Positions 48,320 to 58,385 of a DNA stretch of 64,000 nt are shown here, in pieces. The notes under the pieces were generated by a model. The model was not told the DNA's origin. It was given only the letters and a program-made list of their open reading frames with translations, and did not search any database. The position numbers were made by a program, and so were the translations under genes. The DNA comes from Pseudomonas denitrificans (nom. rej.) (GTDB lineage Bacteria; Pseudomonadota; Gammaproteobacteria; Pseudomonadales; Pseudomonadaceae), in assembly GCF_008807415.1 (NCBI RefSeq), contig NZ_CP043626.1:3844001-3908000 (forward strand), read 5' to 3'. The first letter of the stretch is position 1; each line of letters opens with the position of its first letter.

Positions 48320-49854
48320 AGCGCACCGACCCGATGACCACCCCGCTGTTTGCTCTCGTCGATGGAGTTCAGCCGCGCGCTCTGGCTTCCGCTGTCCGCC
48401 GCGCCCGCCTGTTCCCCGCCATGCTCGGCGTCGGCCTGAGCCTCGCCGGCACCCTGTTCGGCAGCCTCGCCCATGCGGCAGAAGAGCCACCGAAGAACTT
48501 CGGCATCGACATCAAGGTGACCGCCGAATCCGAGGACGACCGTGACCTGGGCACCGCCCACGGCGGCGACCTCAATGGCCTCGGCCTGGACGTGCGCCCC
48601 TGGGCCTTCGGCCAGTGGGGCGACTGGAGCGCCTACACCATGGGCCAGGCGGTGACCGCCACCGACACCATCCAGACCGATACCCTGCAGGAGGACAACA
48701 GCGCCTCCAACGACTCCGACAACCAGGACGACGGCCGCGAGCGCGACGACAGCTACCTGGCCCTGCGCGAGTTCTGGGTCGACTTCGCCGGCCTCACCCA
48801 GTATCCGGGCGAGCACCTGCGCTTCGGCCGCCAGCGCCTGCGCGATGACAGCGGCATGTGGCAGGACACCAACATCGAAGCGCTGAACTGGACCTTCGAC
48901 ACCACCCTGCTGCGCGCCCACGCCGGCGTCGCCCAGCGCTTCTCCGAATACCGCACCGACCTCACCGAGCTGGCCCCCGAAGACAAGGACCGCACCCACT
49001 TCTTCGGCGACATCTCCACGCAATGGCTGCCCAACCACTGGGTCGGCCTGCGCCTGCACCACGCCGACGACAGCGGCCACCTGAAGGACCCGGGCGAAGA
49101 AGTCGATTCCCTCGACAAGACCTACACCGGCGACCTCACCTGGGTCGGCATCGAGGCCAACGGCGACGGCTACAACTACCGCTCGCAGATGCCCCTCAAC
49201 TACTGGGCGAGCGCCACCTGGCTGACCGGCAACCGCGACCGCCTGACCAGCACCACCGTGGGTGACGACCGCATCGCCACCGGCAAGCAGAGCGGCGACG
49301 TCAACGCCTACGGCGTCGACCTCGGCCTGCGCTGGAACATCGACGAGCAGTGGAAGACCGGTATCGGCTACGCCCGTGGCAGCGGCGGCGGCAAGGATGG
49401 CGAAGACCAGTTCCAGCAGACCGGCCTTGAGAGCAACCGCTCCAACTTCACCGGCACCCGCTCGCGCGTGCACCGCTTCGGTGAGGCCTACCGCGGCGAG
49501 CTCTCCAACCTCCAGGACGCCACCCTGTTCGGCGCCTGGCAGCTGCGCGACGACTACGACGCCAGCCTCGTGTACCACAAGTTCTGGCGCGTGGACGGCG
49601 ACTCGGACATCGGCAACAGCGGCATCAGCGCGCCGATGGTCAACAACTCCAAGGACGTCGGCCAGGAAGTCGATCTGGTCGTCACCAAGTACTTCAAGCA
49701 GGGCCTGCTGCCGGCTTCCATGAGCCAGGCGATCGACGAGCCGTCGGCGCTGATCCGCTTCCGCGGCGGCGTATTCAAGCCCGGCGACGCCTACGGCAGC
49801 CACGTCGACTCGACCATGCACCACGCCTTCGTCGACGTGATCTGGCGCTTCTGA
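48316..49854 (+). CDS. algE: alginate outer-membrane porin AlgE
   Basis: A 512-aa beta-barrel that exports alginate through the outer membrane. The N-terminal region is long: [12 protein letters not shown] to FGSLAHA (about 54 residues) before [13 protein letters not shown], longer than the P. aeruginosa leader; the ATG at 48,334 (MTTPLF) is a possible alternative. Alternating barrel strands end in FVDVIWRF with a C-terminal Phe, the Bam-recognition signature. Conserved pieces include [29 protein letters not shown] and [29 protein letters not shown]. Confidence 0.95.
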   Translation: MKRTDPMTTPLFALVDGVQPRALASAVRRARLFPAMLGVGLSLAGTLFGSLAHAAEEPPKNFGIDIKVTAESEDDRDLGTAHGGDLNGLGLDVRPWAFGQWGDWSAYTMGQAVTATDTIQTDTLQEDNSASNDSDNQDDGRERDDSYLALREFWVDFAGLTQYPGEHLRFGRQRLRDDSGMWQDTNIEALNWTFDTTLLRAHAGVAQRFSEYRTDLTELAPEDKDRTHFFGDISTQWLPNHWVGLRLHHADDSGHLKDPGEEVDSLDKTYTGDLTWVGIEANGDGYNYRSQMPLNYWASATWLTGNRDRLTSTTVGDDRIATGKQSGDVNAYGVDLGLRWNIDEQWKTGIGYARGSGGGKDGEDQFQQTGLESNRSNFTGTRSRVHRFGEAYRGELSNLQDATLFGAWQLRDDYDASLVYHKFWRVDGDSDIGNSGISAPMVNNSKDVGQEVDLVVTKYFKQGLLPASMSQAIDEPSALIRFRGGVFKPGDAYGSHVDSTMHHAFVDVIWRF

Positions 49855-49958
49855 GGACTGTAGCGATGACCCTCCACCCGATTCCCAGACTTGCCTTGCA
49901 CCGCCCCCGCGGCGCGGCCGGGTATCCGGTGGAGGTCCGCGCGCAAGGAGACACGGCC

Positions 49959-51626
49959 ATGAACCGCCACCCAATACACGCCCTGCCGCTGACCGCATTG
50001 CTGCTCGGCGGCCTGCTCAGCGCCGGCGCACCGGCCTGGGCGGCGCAGCCCGCGGCCAAGGCCCAAGCCAGCGCCACCCACGCGAAGAAAGCCGAAGCCG
50101 GCAAGACCACCGAGGGTGAGAAGGCCCCGGAAGAACAGGCAAGCAGCGAGCCCGGCCATACCCAGACGCTGAAGGAGTCCGGCAACTACACCGTGACCGC
50201 CGCTCCCAGCGAGCCGCTGCACCTGGAGCCGCCCAAGCTGCCCGACCTCACCGGCTACACCGCCGAGGCGGTGGAGAAGAAGATCGAGCGCAACAAGCGC
50301 GGCAAGGCGCAGGTCCAGCGCATGGTCCAGCAGCAGCCGCTGAAGGAATTCACCGGCGGCAAGAACCGTCTCGCCGAGTGGGTGAAGCGCCAGCGCCAGA
50401 TGCCCCAGGCAATCTTCATCGACGGCGGCTACGTCAATCTCGCGGAGCTGGCCGGCAAGCTGCCCAAGACCGCGCTGGAGCAGGTCGAACCGGGCGTCTA
50501 CATCGCCCGCCTGCCCATCGTCGTCAGCCAGGGCGCGACCCTGGAGATCGACGGCAAGGTCAAGGAACTGCGCCTGTCCCAGGACCGCGGCGCGTTCCTG
50601 GTCAACGACGGCAAGCTGTTCGTGCGTGACACCAAGGTCACCGCGTGGAACGAGGCGAAGAAGGAACCGGCCTGGTACAAGACACCCAACGAGTTCCGCC
50701 CCTTCCTGATCTCCTGGGGCGGCGCCGAGGCCTACCTGGTGAACAGCCACTTCACCAGCTTCGGTTACAACGCCTCCAAGGCCTACGGCATTTCCATCTC
50801 GCAGTACAGCCCGGGCATGGACAAGACCATGAAGCGCCCGCGCCCCAAAGGCTGGGTGATCGGCTCGACCTTCGAGGACGCCTGGTACGGCTTCTACTGC
50901 TACGAGGCCGACGACCTGGTGGTACGCGGCAACACCTACAAGAACAACATCGTCTACGGCATCGACCCGCATGACCGTTCGCATCGCCTGATCATTGCCG
51001 AGAACACCGTCTACGGGACCAAGAAGAAGCACGGCATCATCGTTTCCCGTGAGGTCAACGACAGCTGGATCATCCACAACAAGACCTACGACAACCACCT
51101 CTCCGGGATCGTCCTCGACCGTAATTCCGAGCGCAACCTGGTGGCCTACAACGAGGTGTACCGCAACCACTCCGACGGCATCACCCTCTACGAGTCGGGC
51201 GACAACCTCATCTACGGCAACCAGGTGCTGGCCAACCTGCGCCACGGCATCCGCATCCGTAACAGCGTGAACATCCGCCTGTACGAGAACCTCGCGGCCG
51301 GCAACAAGCTGATCGGCGTCTACGGCCACATCAAGGACCTGTCCGACACCGACCGCAACATCGACCTCGACCCCTTCGACACCAAGGTCTCGCTGATCGT
51401 GGTCGGCGGCAAGCTGGCCGGCAACGGCTCGGGCCCGCTGTCGGTGGATTCACCGCTGTCGCTGGAGCTCTACAAGGTGGCCATGCTCGGCCCGACCAAG
51501 TCCTCCGGCATCTCCTTCAACGGCGTGCTCGGCGAGAAGCAGGACCAGATCCTGGACCTGCTGGTGCGCCAGCAACGCGCGGTGCTGATCGACCCCGTCG
51601 AAAGCCAGGCCGAACTGCAGAATTGA
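49959..51626 (+). CDS. algG: alginate C5-epimerase AlgG
   Basis: A 555-aa periplasmic enzyme that turns polymer mannuronate into guluronate. A signal peptide (MNRHPIHALPLTALLLGGLLSAG to AWA) precedes an Ala/Lys-rich linker, then a right-handed beta-helix of NTYKNN/ENTVYGT-like rungs. The catalytic motif DPHD is in YGIDPHDRSHRL near residue 330. I choose the ATG at 49,959 (AAGGAG upstream) because it gives a proper signal peptide. The ATG at 49,866, also with a ribosome-binding site (GAGGA) and only 11 bases after algE, would add 31 residues ahead of it. Confidence 0.93.
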   Translation: MNRHPIHALPLTALLLGGLLSAGAPAWAAQPAAKAQASATHAKKAEAGKTTEGEKAPEEQASSEPGHTQTLKESGNYTVTAAPSEPLHLEPPKLPDLTGYTAEAVEKKIERNKRGKAQVQRMVQQQPLKEFTGGKNRLAEWVKRQRQMPQAIFIDGGYVNLAELAGKLPKTALEQVEPGVYIARLPIVVSQGATLEIDGKVKELRLSQDRGAFLVNDGKLFVRDTKVTAWNEAKKEPAWYKTPNEFRPFLISWGGAEAYLVNSHFTSFGYNASKAYGISISQYSPGMDKTMKRPRPKGWVIGSTFEDAWYGFYCYEADDLVVRGNTYKNNIVYGIDPHDRSHRLIIAENTVYGTKKKHGIIVSREVNDSWIIHNKTYDNHLSGIVLDRNSERNLVAYNEVYRNHSDGITLYESGDNLIYGNQVLANLRHGIRIRNSVNIRLYENLAAGNKLIGVYGHIKDLSDTDRNIDLDPFDTKVSLIVVGGKLAGNGSGPLSVDSPLSLELYKVAMLGPTKSSGISFNGVLGEKQDQILDLLVRQQRAVLIDPVESQAELQN

Positions 51627-51636
51627 GGACCGACAC

Positions 51637-53049
51637 ATGAACAAACTGACCATCAACCTGCTGCGCCTGTCGGGCCTCACCGCCGCCCTGCTGCTCGCCC
51701 ACCAGGCCAGCGCCGCCGACGCGCCGAGCTACTCCGCGCAGCCGGCTGCCGGGCTGTGCCCCACTGCCGCCAACAACGCGGCGTACAACACCAAGTACCT
51801 GGGCTTCTTCACCCACCTGGTGCCGGCCCAGGAAGACTGGCTGTTCCGTACCACCTACGACCTGCGCACCGACTTCGGCACCAGCGCCGAAGGCTGGCGC
51901 GAGCTCAAGCAACTGCGCGACGAACTCAAGCGCAAGGGCATCGACCTGGTCGTCGTCTACCAGCCCACCCGTGGCCTGGTGAACCGCGAGAAGCTCAACC
52001 CGCAGGAGAAGGCCAGCTTCAACTTTGACCTGGCCAGGCAGAACTACCAGGCGACCATCGCCCAGTTCCGCAAGGCCGGCATCTACACCCCGGACTTCTC
52101 GCCGCTGTTCGACGAGAAGGAAGAGCACCCGTACTACTTCAAGGGCGACCACCACTGGACCCCGTACGGCGCCATGCGCAGCGCGAAGATCGTCGCAGAG
52201 ACCCTGAAGGAAATCCCCGCCTACAACGACATTCCCAAGAAGGAATTCGAGAGCAAGCGCGTCGGCCTGCTGTCCAAGCTGGGCACCTTCCACAAGGCCG
52301 CCGCGCAACTGTGCGGCAGCAGCTACGCGCCCCAGTACGTCGACCGCTTCGAGACCGAGCCGGTGGGCGACTCCGGCGGCGGCGACCTGTTCGGTGAAGG
52401 CGGCGATGCCCAGGTCGCGCTGGTGGGCACCTCCAACAGCGGCCCGGCCTACAACTTCGCCGGCTTCCTGGAGCAGTACGGCAAGGTCGACATCCTCAAC
52501 AACGCCGTGTCCGGCGGCGGCTTCGACAGCTCCCTGCTGGCCTACATGACCAGCAAGGAATTCCACGACAAGCCGCCGAAGATCCTCATCTGGGAATTCG
52601 CCACCCACTACGACATGGCGCAGAAGAGTTTCTACCGCCAGGCCATGCCGCTGGTGGACAACGGCTGCGCCGACGGCAAGCCGGCGATCAGCCGCAAGGT
52701 CAAGCTGCACGCGGGCAGCAACGAGGTGCTGCTCAACAGCGGCGCCCTGCCGATCCGCTCGGGCAGCTACACCGCCGACGTCACCTACTCCGACCCCGGC
52801 GTGCACGAACTCAAGAACACCATCTGGTACATGAACGGTCGTCGCGAGCAGCTGAAGATCGAGCAGTCCAAGGCCGTGGATACCGGCGGACGCTACGTCT
52901 TCGAACTGCGCAACGACGAGGACTGGTCGAACCAGCAGTTCCTCTCCCTGGAGATCGAGGCGCCGGACGACATGCCGGCGGGCCTGGAAGTCGAGGCCAA
53001 GCTCTGTCAGACGCCCAAAGCCAAGTCGGCCGACGTGGCCGCCAACTGA
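51637..53049 (+). CDS. algX: alginate O-acetyltransferase AlgX
   Basis: A 470-aa periplasmic protein that transfers acetyl groups to mannuronate residues and is part of the secretion complex. The signal peptide is MNKLTINLLRLSGLTAALLL to ASA. The N-terminal SGNH-like domain has the Asp-His motif KGDHHWTPYGA (about residue 170) and nucleophile Ser in ALVGTSNSGPAY (about 267). The C-terminal region after about 345 is a carbohydrate-binding module. DSGGGDLFG before the Ser block also occurs in AlgJ. Follows algG by 10 bases with GAGGA upstream. Confidence 0.95.
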   Translation: MNKLTINLLRLSGLTAALLLAHQASAADAPSYSAQPAAGLCPTAANNAAYNTKYLGFFTHLVPAQEDWLFRTTYDLRTDFGTSAEGWRELKQLRDELKRKGIDLVVVYQPTRGLVNREKLNPQEKASFNFDLARQNYQATIAQFRKAGIYTPDFSPLFDEKEEHPYYFKGDHHWTPYGAMRSAKIVAETLKEIPAYNDIPKKEFESKRVGLLSKLGTFHKAAAQLCGSSYAPQYVDRFETEPVGDSGGGDLFGEGGDAQVALVGTSNSGPAYNFAGFLEQYGKVDILNNAVSGGGFDSSLLAYMTSKEFHDKPPKILIWEFATHYDMAQKSFYRQAMPLVDNGCADGKPAISRKVKLHAGSNEVLLNSGALPIRSGSYTADVTYSDPGVHELKNTIWYMNGRREQLKIEQSKAVDTGGRYVFELRNDEDWSNQQFLSLEIEAPDDMPAGLEVEAKLCQTPKAKSADVAAN

Positions 53050-53067
53050 CGCGAGGGAGTGAATTCC

Positions 53068-54201
53068 ATGCCCAGCCTACGCAAGATCAAGACCCCCGTG
53101 GTCGCCCGCATCGGCCTGACCATTGCCGTGCTCGGCGCCCTGTTCGGTGGCGAGAGCGCCACCTACGCGGCCGACCTGATGCCGCCACCGGGATACTTCT
53201 CCGCCGTCGGCGACAAGGGCAGCAAGAAGGACGCCGACCGCTGCCCCACCGCGCCGACGCCGTACACCGGCAGCCTGCAGTTCACCAGCAAGTACAAGGG
53301 CTCGGACTCGGCACGCTCCACCCTGAATGCGGATGCGGAGAAAGAGTTCCGCAGCCAGATCAAGGACATCACCGACATGGAGCGCGGCGCCACCAAGCTC
53401 ATCACCCAGTACATGCGCAGCGGCAACAAGGGCGACCTGGACTGCGCCATGAGCTGGCTGGGCTCTTGGGCACGGGCGAATGCATTGGAAAGCAGCGACT
53501 ACAACCACACCGGCAAGTCCATGCGCAAATGGGCGCTGGGCAGCCTGTCGTCCTCCTACATGCGCCTGAAATTCTCCAGCAGCCGCCCGCTGGCCTCCTA
53601 CGCCGAGCAGTCGAAGGAGATCGAGAACTGGTTCAGCACCCTGGGCAGCCAGGTGGTGCGCGACTGGAGCGACCTGCCGCTGAAGAAGATCAACAACCAC
53701 TCCTACTGGGCCGCCTGGTCGGTGATGTCCACCGCCGTGGTGACCAACCGCCGCGACCTGTTCGACTGGTCCGTGCAGGAGTTCAAGGTCGCCGCCAACC
53801 AGGTGGACAACGACGGCTACCTGCCCAACGAACTCAAGCGCCGCCAGCGCGCCCTGTCGTACCACAACTACTCGCTGCCGCCGCTGACCATGATCGCCGC
53901 CTTCGCCCAGGTGAACGGCGTCGACCTGCGCCAGGAAAACAACGGCGCCCTGCAGCGCCTGGCCAACCGCGTGATGCAAGGCGTGGACGACCAGGACGCG
54001 TTCGACGAGAAGACCGGCAACGACCAGGACATGGGCGACCTGAAGGAGAACAGCAAGTTCGCCTGGCTGGAACCCTACTGCGCGCTCTACAGCTGCGCGC
54101 CGAAGACCCAGGACTGGAAGAAGAAGATGGAGCCGTTCAACAGCTTCCGCCTGGGGGGTGAAGTGACCAAGGTTTTCAACCGTCAGGGGGCGGGGAGCTG
54201 A
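53068..54201 (+). CDS. algL: alginate lyase AlgL
   Basis: A 377-aa periplasmic polysaccharide lyase of family PL5 that cleaves alginate left in the periplasm. The signal peptide ends near [13 protein letters not shown]. The catalytic region is [18 protein letters not shown] (Asn-His) and [17 protein letters not shown] (Arg, Tyr). I use the ATG at 53,068 with GGAG eight bases before it; an in-frame GTG at 53,059 is too close to that site. Followed by an unusual 384-base gap before algI. Confidence 0.94.
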   Translation: MPSLRKIKTPVVARIGLTIAVLGALFGGESATYAADLMPPPGYFSAVGDKGSKKDADRCPTAPTPYTGSLQFTSKYKGSDSARSTLNADAEKEFRSQIKDITDMERGATKLITQYMRSGNKGDLDCAMSWLGSWARANALESSDYNHTGKSMRKWALGSLSSSYMRLKFSSSRPLASYAEQSKEIENWFSTLGSQVVRDWSDLPLKKINNHSYWAAWSVMSTAVVTNRRDLFDWSVQEFKVAANQVDNDGYLPNELKRRQRALSYHNYSLPPLTMIAAFAQVNGVDLRQENNGALQRLANRVMQGVDDQDAFDEKTGNDQDMGDLKENSKFAWLEPYCALYSCAPKTQDWKKKMEPFNSFRLGGEVTKVFNRQGAGS

Positions 54202-54234
54202 AGCAGCGCCCGTCTCCTTGAAAGCGGAACTCCC

Positions 54235-54386
54235 GTAGGGCGCATAACCGCTTGCGGTTATCCGCCGAAGGATCTGGCACGAAACCACGGCGGATAACGC
54301 TTCGCGTTATTCGCCCTACCAGAGCAGAGCGGCAACACCGAGCCATCCGACAACACCGGACGGCCCCCTCTCCCTCTGGGAGAGGG
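54235..54386. repeat. family B and family D palindromes in the algL-algI gap
   Basis: Family B copy 3 (54,235-54,319) runs GTAGGGCGCATAACCGC...GCGGTTATCCGCC to GGCGGATAACGC...GCGTTATTCGCCCTAC. A family D hairpin, CCCTCTCCC-TCT-GGGAGAGGG, follows at 54,366-54,386. The rest of the 384 bases up to algI has no gene. P. aeruginosa is reported to have an internal promoter before algI; I could not place one confidently here. Confidence 0.8.
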
Positions 54387-54585
54387 CTGGGGTGAGGGCA
54401 AGCCCTCGCTCCGAAGCAACGGCAACACCACCCGACCCACGCAATAAAGACGCGGGCGGGCGCAACAGATTGAGCACCACATGGGGAGGAATTGGCGGGT
54501 TGCCCCGGCCTTTCCTCAGGGCGTCGCGAAGACGCCGGAAGGTCCGGAGCCACTCAAGGTTTGAAGCTCCAGAGAGAGACGCGGA

Positions 54586-56148
54586 ATGGTCTTTTCTTCC
54601 AACGTGTTCCTGTTCCTGTTCCTGCCGGTCTTCCTCGGCCTGTACTACCTGAGCGGGAACCGCTACCGGAACCTCCTGTTGCTGGTCGCCAGCTACATCT
54701 TCTACGCCTGGTGGCGGGTGGACTTCCTCCTGCTGTTCGCCGGCGTCACCGTGTTCAACTACTGGATCGGCCTGCGCATCGGCGCCGCCGGTGTCCGCAC
54801 CAAGGCTGCCCAGCGCTGGCTGCTGCTCGGCGTGGTGGTCGACCTCTGCGTGCTGGGCTACTTCAAGTACGCCAACTTCGGCGTGGAGAGCCTCAACGAG
54901 ATCATCACCTCGTTCGGCATGCAGCCCTTCGTGCTGACCCACATCCTGCTGCCCATCGGCATCAGCTTCTACACCTTCGAATCGATCAGCTACATCATCG
55001 ACGTGTACCGCGGCGACACGCCGGCCACGCACAACCTGATCGACTTCGCGGCGTTCGTGGCGATCTTCCCGCACCTGATCGCCGGCCCCGTGCTGCGCTT
55101 CAAGGACCTGGTCGACCAGTTCAACCACCGCACCCACACCGTCGACAAGTTCGCCGAAGGCTGCACCCGCTTCATGCAGGGCTTCGTCAAGAAGGTGTTC
55201 ATCGCCGACACCCTGGCCGCGGTGGCCGACCACTGCTTCGCCCTGCAGGACCCGACCACCGGCGATGCCTGGCTCGGCGCGCTGGCCTACACCGCGCAGC
55301 TGTACTTCGACTTCTCCGGCTACAGCGACATGGCCATCGGCCTCGGCCTGATGATGGGCTTCCGCTTCATGGAGAACTTCAACCAGCCCTACATCAGCCA
55401 ATCCATCACCGAGTTCTGGCGGCGCTGGCACATCAGCCTGTCCACCTGGCTGCGCGACTACCTGTACATCAGCCTGGGCGGTAACCGCGGCACCACCTTC
55501 CAGACCTACCGCAACCTGATTCTCACCATGCTGCTGGGCGGCCTGTGGCATGGCGCCAACGTCACCTACATCATCTGGGGCGCCTGGCATGGCGTGTGGC
55601 TGGCCATCGAGCGCGCCCTGGGCGTGAACGCCGCGCCGCGCGTGCTCAATCCGCTGAAGTGGGTGTTCACCTTCCTGCTGGTGATCGTCGGCTGGGTGAT
55701 CTTCCGCGCCGAGAACCTGCACGTGGCCTGGCGCATGTACGAAGCCATGTTCAGCTTCGGCGACTGGAAGCTCTCCGAGCTCAACCGCGCCAGCCTCACC
55801 GGCCTGCAGGTCGGCACCCTGGTGATCGCCTACCTCGTGCTCGCCTTCTTCGGCCTGCGCCAGTTCTACAACCAGCCGATGCAGAGCAAGGCGCCCAAGG
55901 CCGCCGCGAAGACCGAACAGGTCGACGCCGACGGCCCGGCCAGCGCCCAGCCGCGCACTCCAGCCATGGCCCAGCAGGACCCGGCGGCGATCGCCTACTC
56001 GCCCAGCGGCGCCGCCGTCTACCAGCCGCACTGGATGACCCAGCTACCGGTACTGGCCACCCGCGTCGCCCTGCTCCTGCTGTTCGCCGCCTCGGTGCTC
56101 AAGCTCTCGGCGCAGAGCTACTCGCCGTTCCTCTACTTCCAGTTCTGA
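54586..56148 (+). CDS. algI: alginate O-acetyltransferase membrane protein AlgI (MBOAT)
   Basis: A 520-aa multi-pass membrane protein, the same length as in P. aeruginosa, that passes acetyl groups across the inner membrane to AlgJ and AlgX. The N-terminus MVFSSNVFLFLFLPVFLGLYY starts the first membrane segment. The MBOAT core has FWRRWHISLSTWLRDYLYI and the catalytic His in GLWHGANVTYIIWGAWHG near residue 322. A polar Ala/Pro-rich loop (about 435-475) precedes the last membrane segment. Confidence 0.96.
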   Translation: MVFSSNVFLFLFLPVFLGLYYLSGNRYRNLLLLVASYIFYAWWRVDFLLLFAGVTVFNYWIGLRIGAAGVRTKAAQRWLLLGVVVDLCVLGYFKYANFGVESLNEIITSFGMQPFVLTHILLPIGISFYTFESISYIIDVYRGDTPATHNLIDFAAFVAIFPHLIAGPVLRFKDLVDQFNHRTHTVDKFAEGCTRFMQGFVKKVFIADTLAAVADHCFALQDPTTGDAWLGALAYTAQLYFDFSGYSDMAIGLGLMMGFRFMENFNQPYISQSITEFWRRWHISLSTWLRDYLYISLGGNRGTTFQTYRNLILTMLLGGLWHGANVTYIIWGAWHGVWLAIERALGVNAAPRVLNPLKWVFTFLLVIVGWVIFRAENLHVAWRMYEAMFSFGDWKLSELNRASLTGLQVGTLVIAYLVLAFFGLRQFYNQPMQSKAPKAAAKTEQVDADGPASAQPRTPAMAQQDPAAIAYSPSGAAVYQPHWMTQLPVLATRVALLLLFAASVLKLSAQSYSPFLYFQF

Positions 56149-56159
56149 GCGAGGCAATC

Positions 56160-57355
56160 ATGTCAGTAGAAACCAAGAGAATCGCCAGGCCCCTCCAGTA
56201 CGCCTACATCGCCGCCTTCGGCGGGATGCTGCTGGGCCTCGCCGGCTGGTCGCTGAAGGCCTTCCCCAGCTTCTCCGCCGCCGAGGGCACCACGGTACTC
56301 AACGGCAAGCTGGCCCACGCCTTCGAAGGCCACTACGACGACGAATTCCCCATCAAGCGCCTGGGCACCAACCTCTGGGCCGCATTGGACTACACCGTCT
56401 TCGACGAAGGCCGCCCCGGCGTGGTGATCGGCAAGGACGGCTGGCTGTTCACCGATGAAGAGTTCAAGCCCGCGCCCACCCAGCAGCAACTGGAAGACAA
56501 CTGGGCGCTGGTGCGCGGCGTGCAGCAGGAGCTGGAGCGCCGTGGCGTGAAGCTGGTGCTGGCGATCATCCCGGCCAAGACCCGTCTGTATCCCGAGTAC
56601 GTCGGCAAGGAACAGCCGGCTGCCCTGCACGCCTCGCTCTACGAAGACTTCCTGCAGCGCGCCCGCCAGGCCGGCATGGCCGCGCCCGAGCTGCTGGAGA
56701 CGATGGAAAAGGCCAAGGACAACGGTCAGGTCTTCCTGCGCACCGACACCCACTGGACCCCGCTGGGCGCCGAAGCCGTGGCCCAGCGCCTGGGCGAAAG
56801 CATCCGCGCCGGCCAGGGTGCCGACCTGCCGACCCAGAGCTTCGTCACCGAGGCCGGCAAGAGCGGAGCGCATAAGGGCGACCTGCTGACCTTCCTGCCC
56901 CTGGACCCGCTGTTCACCAACCTGCTGCCCGAAGAAGACCAGTTGCAGCAGCGCCAGACCCATCCGGCCGAGGACGCCGCCGGCTCTGCCGACTCCAGCG
57001 ACAGCGGCGGCGGCGACCTCTTCGGCGACAGCGCGCAGCCGCAGGTCGCCCTGGTCGGCACCAGCTACAGCGCCAATGCGCGCTGGAACTTCGCCGGCGC
57101 CCTCAAGCAGGCGCTCTCGGCGGATGTCATCAACTATGCCAAGGAGGGCAAGGGCCCCCTGGAACCGATGCTCGAACTCCTGCAGGACGAAGGCTTCAAG
57201 CAGAAGCCGGCGCAACTGCTGGTCTGGGAATTCCCGAACGCTACCTGCCGATGCACAGCGACCTGAGCCAGTTCAACCCGGACTGGGTGGCGCAATTGCG
57301 GGCAGCGGGCAGCCGCGACGAACGCCTGGCTTCCAACCAGGCCGCAGCACACTGA
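56160..57355 (+). CDS. algJ: alginate O-acetylation protein AlgJ, frameshifted near the 3' end
   Basis: AlgJ is a membrane-anchored periplasmic SGNH-like acetyltransferase needed for alginate acetylation. One membrane segment near residues 15-32, the Asp-His motif RTDTHWTPLGA (about 190) and nucleophile Ser in ALVGTSYSANA (about 303) are intact. After LLVWEFP the frame reads NATCRCTAT and stops at 57,266 (368 aa). Restoring one base at about 57,237 gives the family ending ERYLPMHSDLSQFNPDW...NQAAAH to the TGA at 57,353-57,355, about 398 aa, close to the P. aeruginosa length. The coordinates cover the ancestral extent. Sequencing error or true lesion cannot be told here. Confidence 0.88.
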
Positions 57356-57435
57356 TCCAACGAACCCACGGCGCACCGAGCGCTGAACGGGGCACCACCC
57401 GTGCCCACAAGAGAAAGTAGACGGAGGTACACCCC

Positions 57436-58101
57436 ATGAACCGACTGAGCATGAACCGACTGAGCATTCGCACCCTGAAGTCGTCCGCCCTCGCACTGGC
57501 CCTGGGCGCCGCATCCTTCGGCGCCTTCGCCGGCGGTGAAGGCGCGCTGTACGGCCCGCAGGCTCCCAAGGGTTCCACCTTCGTGCGGGCCTACAACGCC
57601 GGCAGCGGCGAGCTGTCCGTCAGCGTCGGCAACGCCACCCTCAACGACATCTCGCCGCTGGGCTCCAGCGACTTCAAGTTCCTTCCGCCGGGCAACTACA
57701 CCGCCAAGGTCGGCTCCCAGAGCCTGCCGGTGAAGCTCGACCCGGACGCCTACTACACCCTCGTCAGCCAGCCCGGCGGCCAGCCGCGCCTGGTGCCCGA
57801 GCCGCCGTTCAAGAACAAGCAGAAGGCCCTCGTCCGCGTACAGAACCTCAGCGGCAAGGCCCTCACCCTGAAGACCGCCGACGGCAAGACCGAAGTGGTC
57901 AGCAACGTCGCCCCGCAAAGCCACGGCGACCGCGAGATCAACCCGGTGAAAGTGAACCTGGCGCTGTTCGACGGCGCGAAGAAGGTCAGCGACCTCAAGC
58001 CCGTCACCCTCGAACGCGGCGAAGTGGTCTGCCTCTACGTCACCGGCGACAGCGGCAAGCTGAACCCGGTGTGGGTCAAGCGCCCGGTCAAGGCGGACTG
58101 A
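57436..58101 (+). CDS. algF: alginate O-acetylation adaptor AlgF
   Basis: A 221-aa periplasmic protein needed for alginate acetylation, thought to link AlgJ and AlgX. The signal peptide (about 32 residues, ending FGAFA) is followed by GGEGALYGPQAPKGSTFVRAYN. The start region is duplicated: the 15 bases ATGAACCGACTGAGC occur twice in tandem (57,436-57,465), so the protein begins MNRLSMNRLS. The first ATG has the better ribosome-binding site (GGAGGT). Confidence 0.94.
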   Translation: MNRLSMNRLSIRTLKSSALALALGAASFGAFAGGEGALYGPQAPKGSTFVRAYNAGSGELSVSVGNATLNDISPLGSSDFKFLPPGNYTAKVGSQSLPVKLDPDAYYTLVSQPGGQPRLVPEPPFKNKQKALVRVQNLSGKALTLKTADGKTEVVSNVAPQSHGDREINPVKVNLALFDGAKKVSDLKPVTLERGEVVCLYVTGDSGKLNPVWVKRPVKAD

Positions 58102-58385
58102 TCCATGCGCCGGCGGATGCTGCACTGCCACTCCCATCCGGAGTGCGGACGAGGCGCCACACCTCCCGCCGGCACGAACTGCCTGCCCTTCCCTCGGGGA
58201 GGGTCCTGGGGCGCACCGGCAACTGACGCGCCCCGCTCCACCCAGAACAACAAGACCGGCCCAGCACCGGCAGAAGAACCCGTGCGCCGCAACGACGGCA
58301 AGCACAGGAGAGGTCACCCAAACCGCACGCCGGCCCGCATGACGTGGTCCGGCCAACAGAACGCAAACGCTTTAGGAGAAAACCG
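58102..58385 (+). other. algF-algA intercistronic region
   Basis: No gene is visible in these 284 bases. A family D-like imperfect hairpin (CCCTTCCC...GGGGAGGG) lies near 58,186-58,205, and a strong TAGGAGAAAA ribosome-binding site for algA is at the end. Confidence 0.5.
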
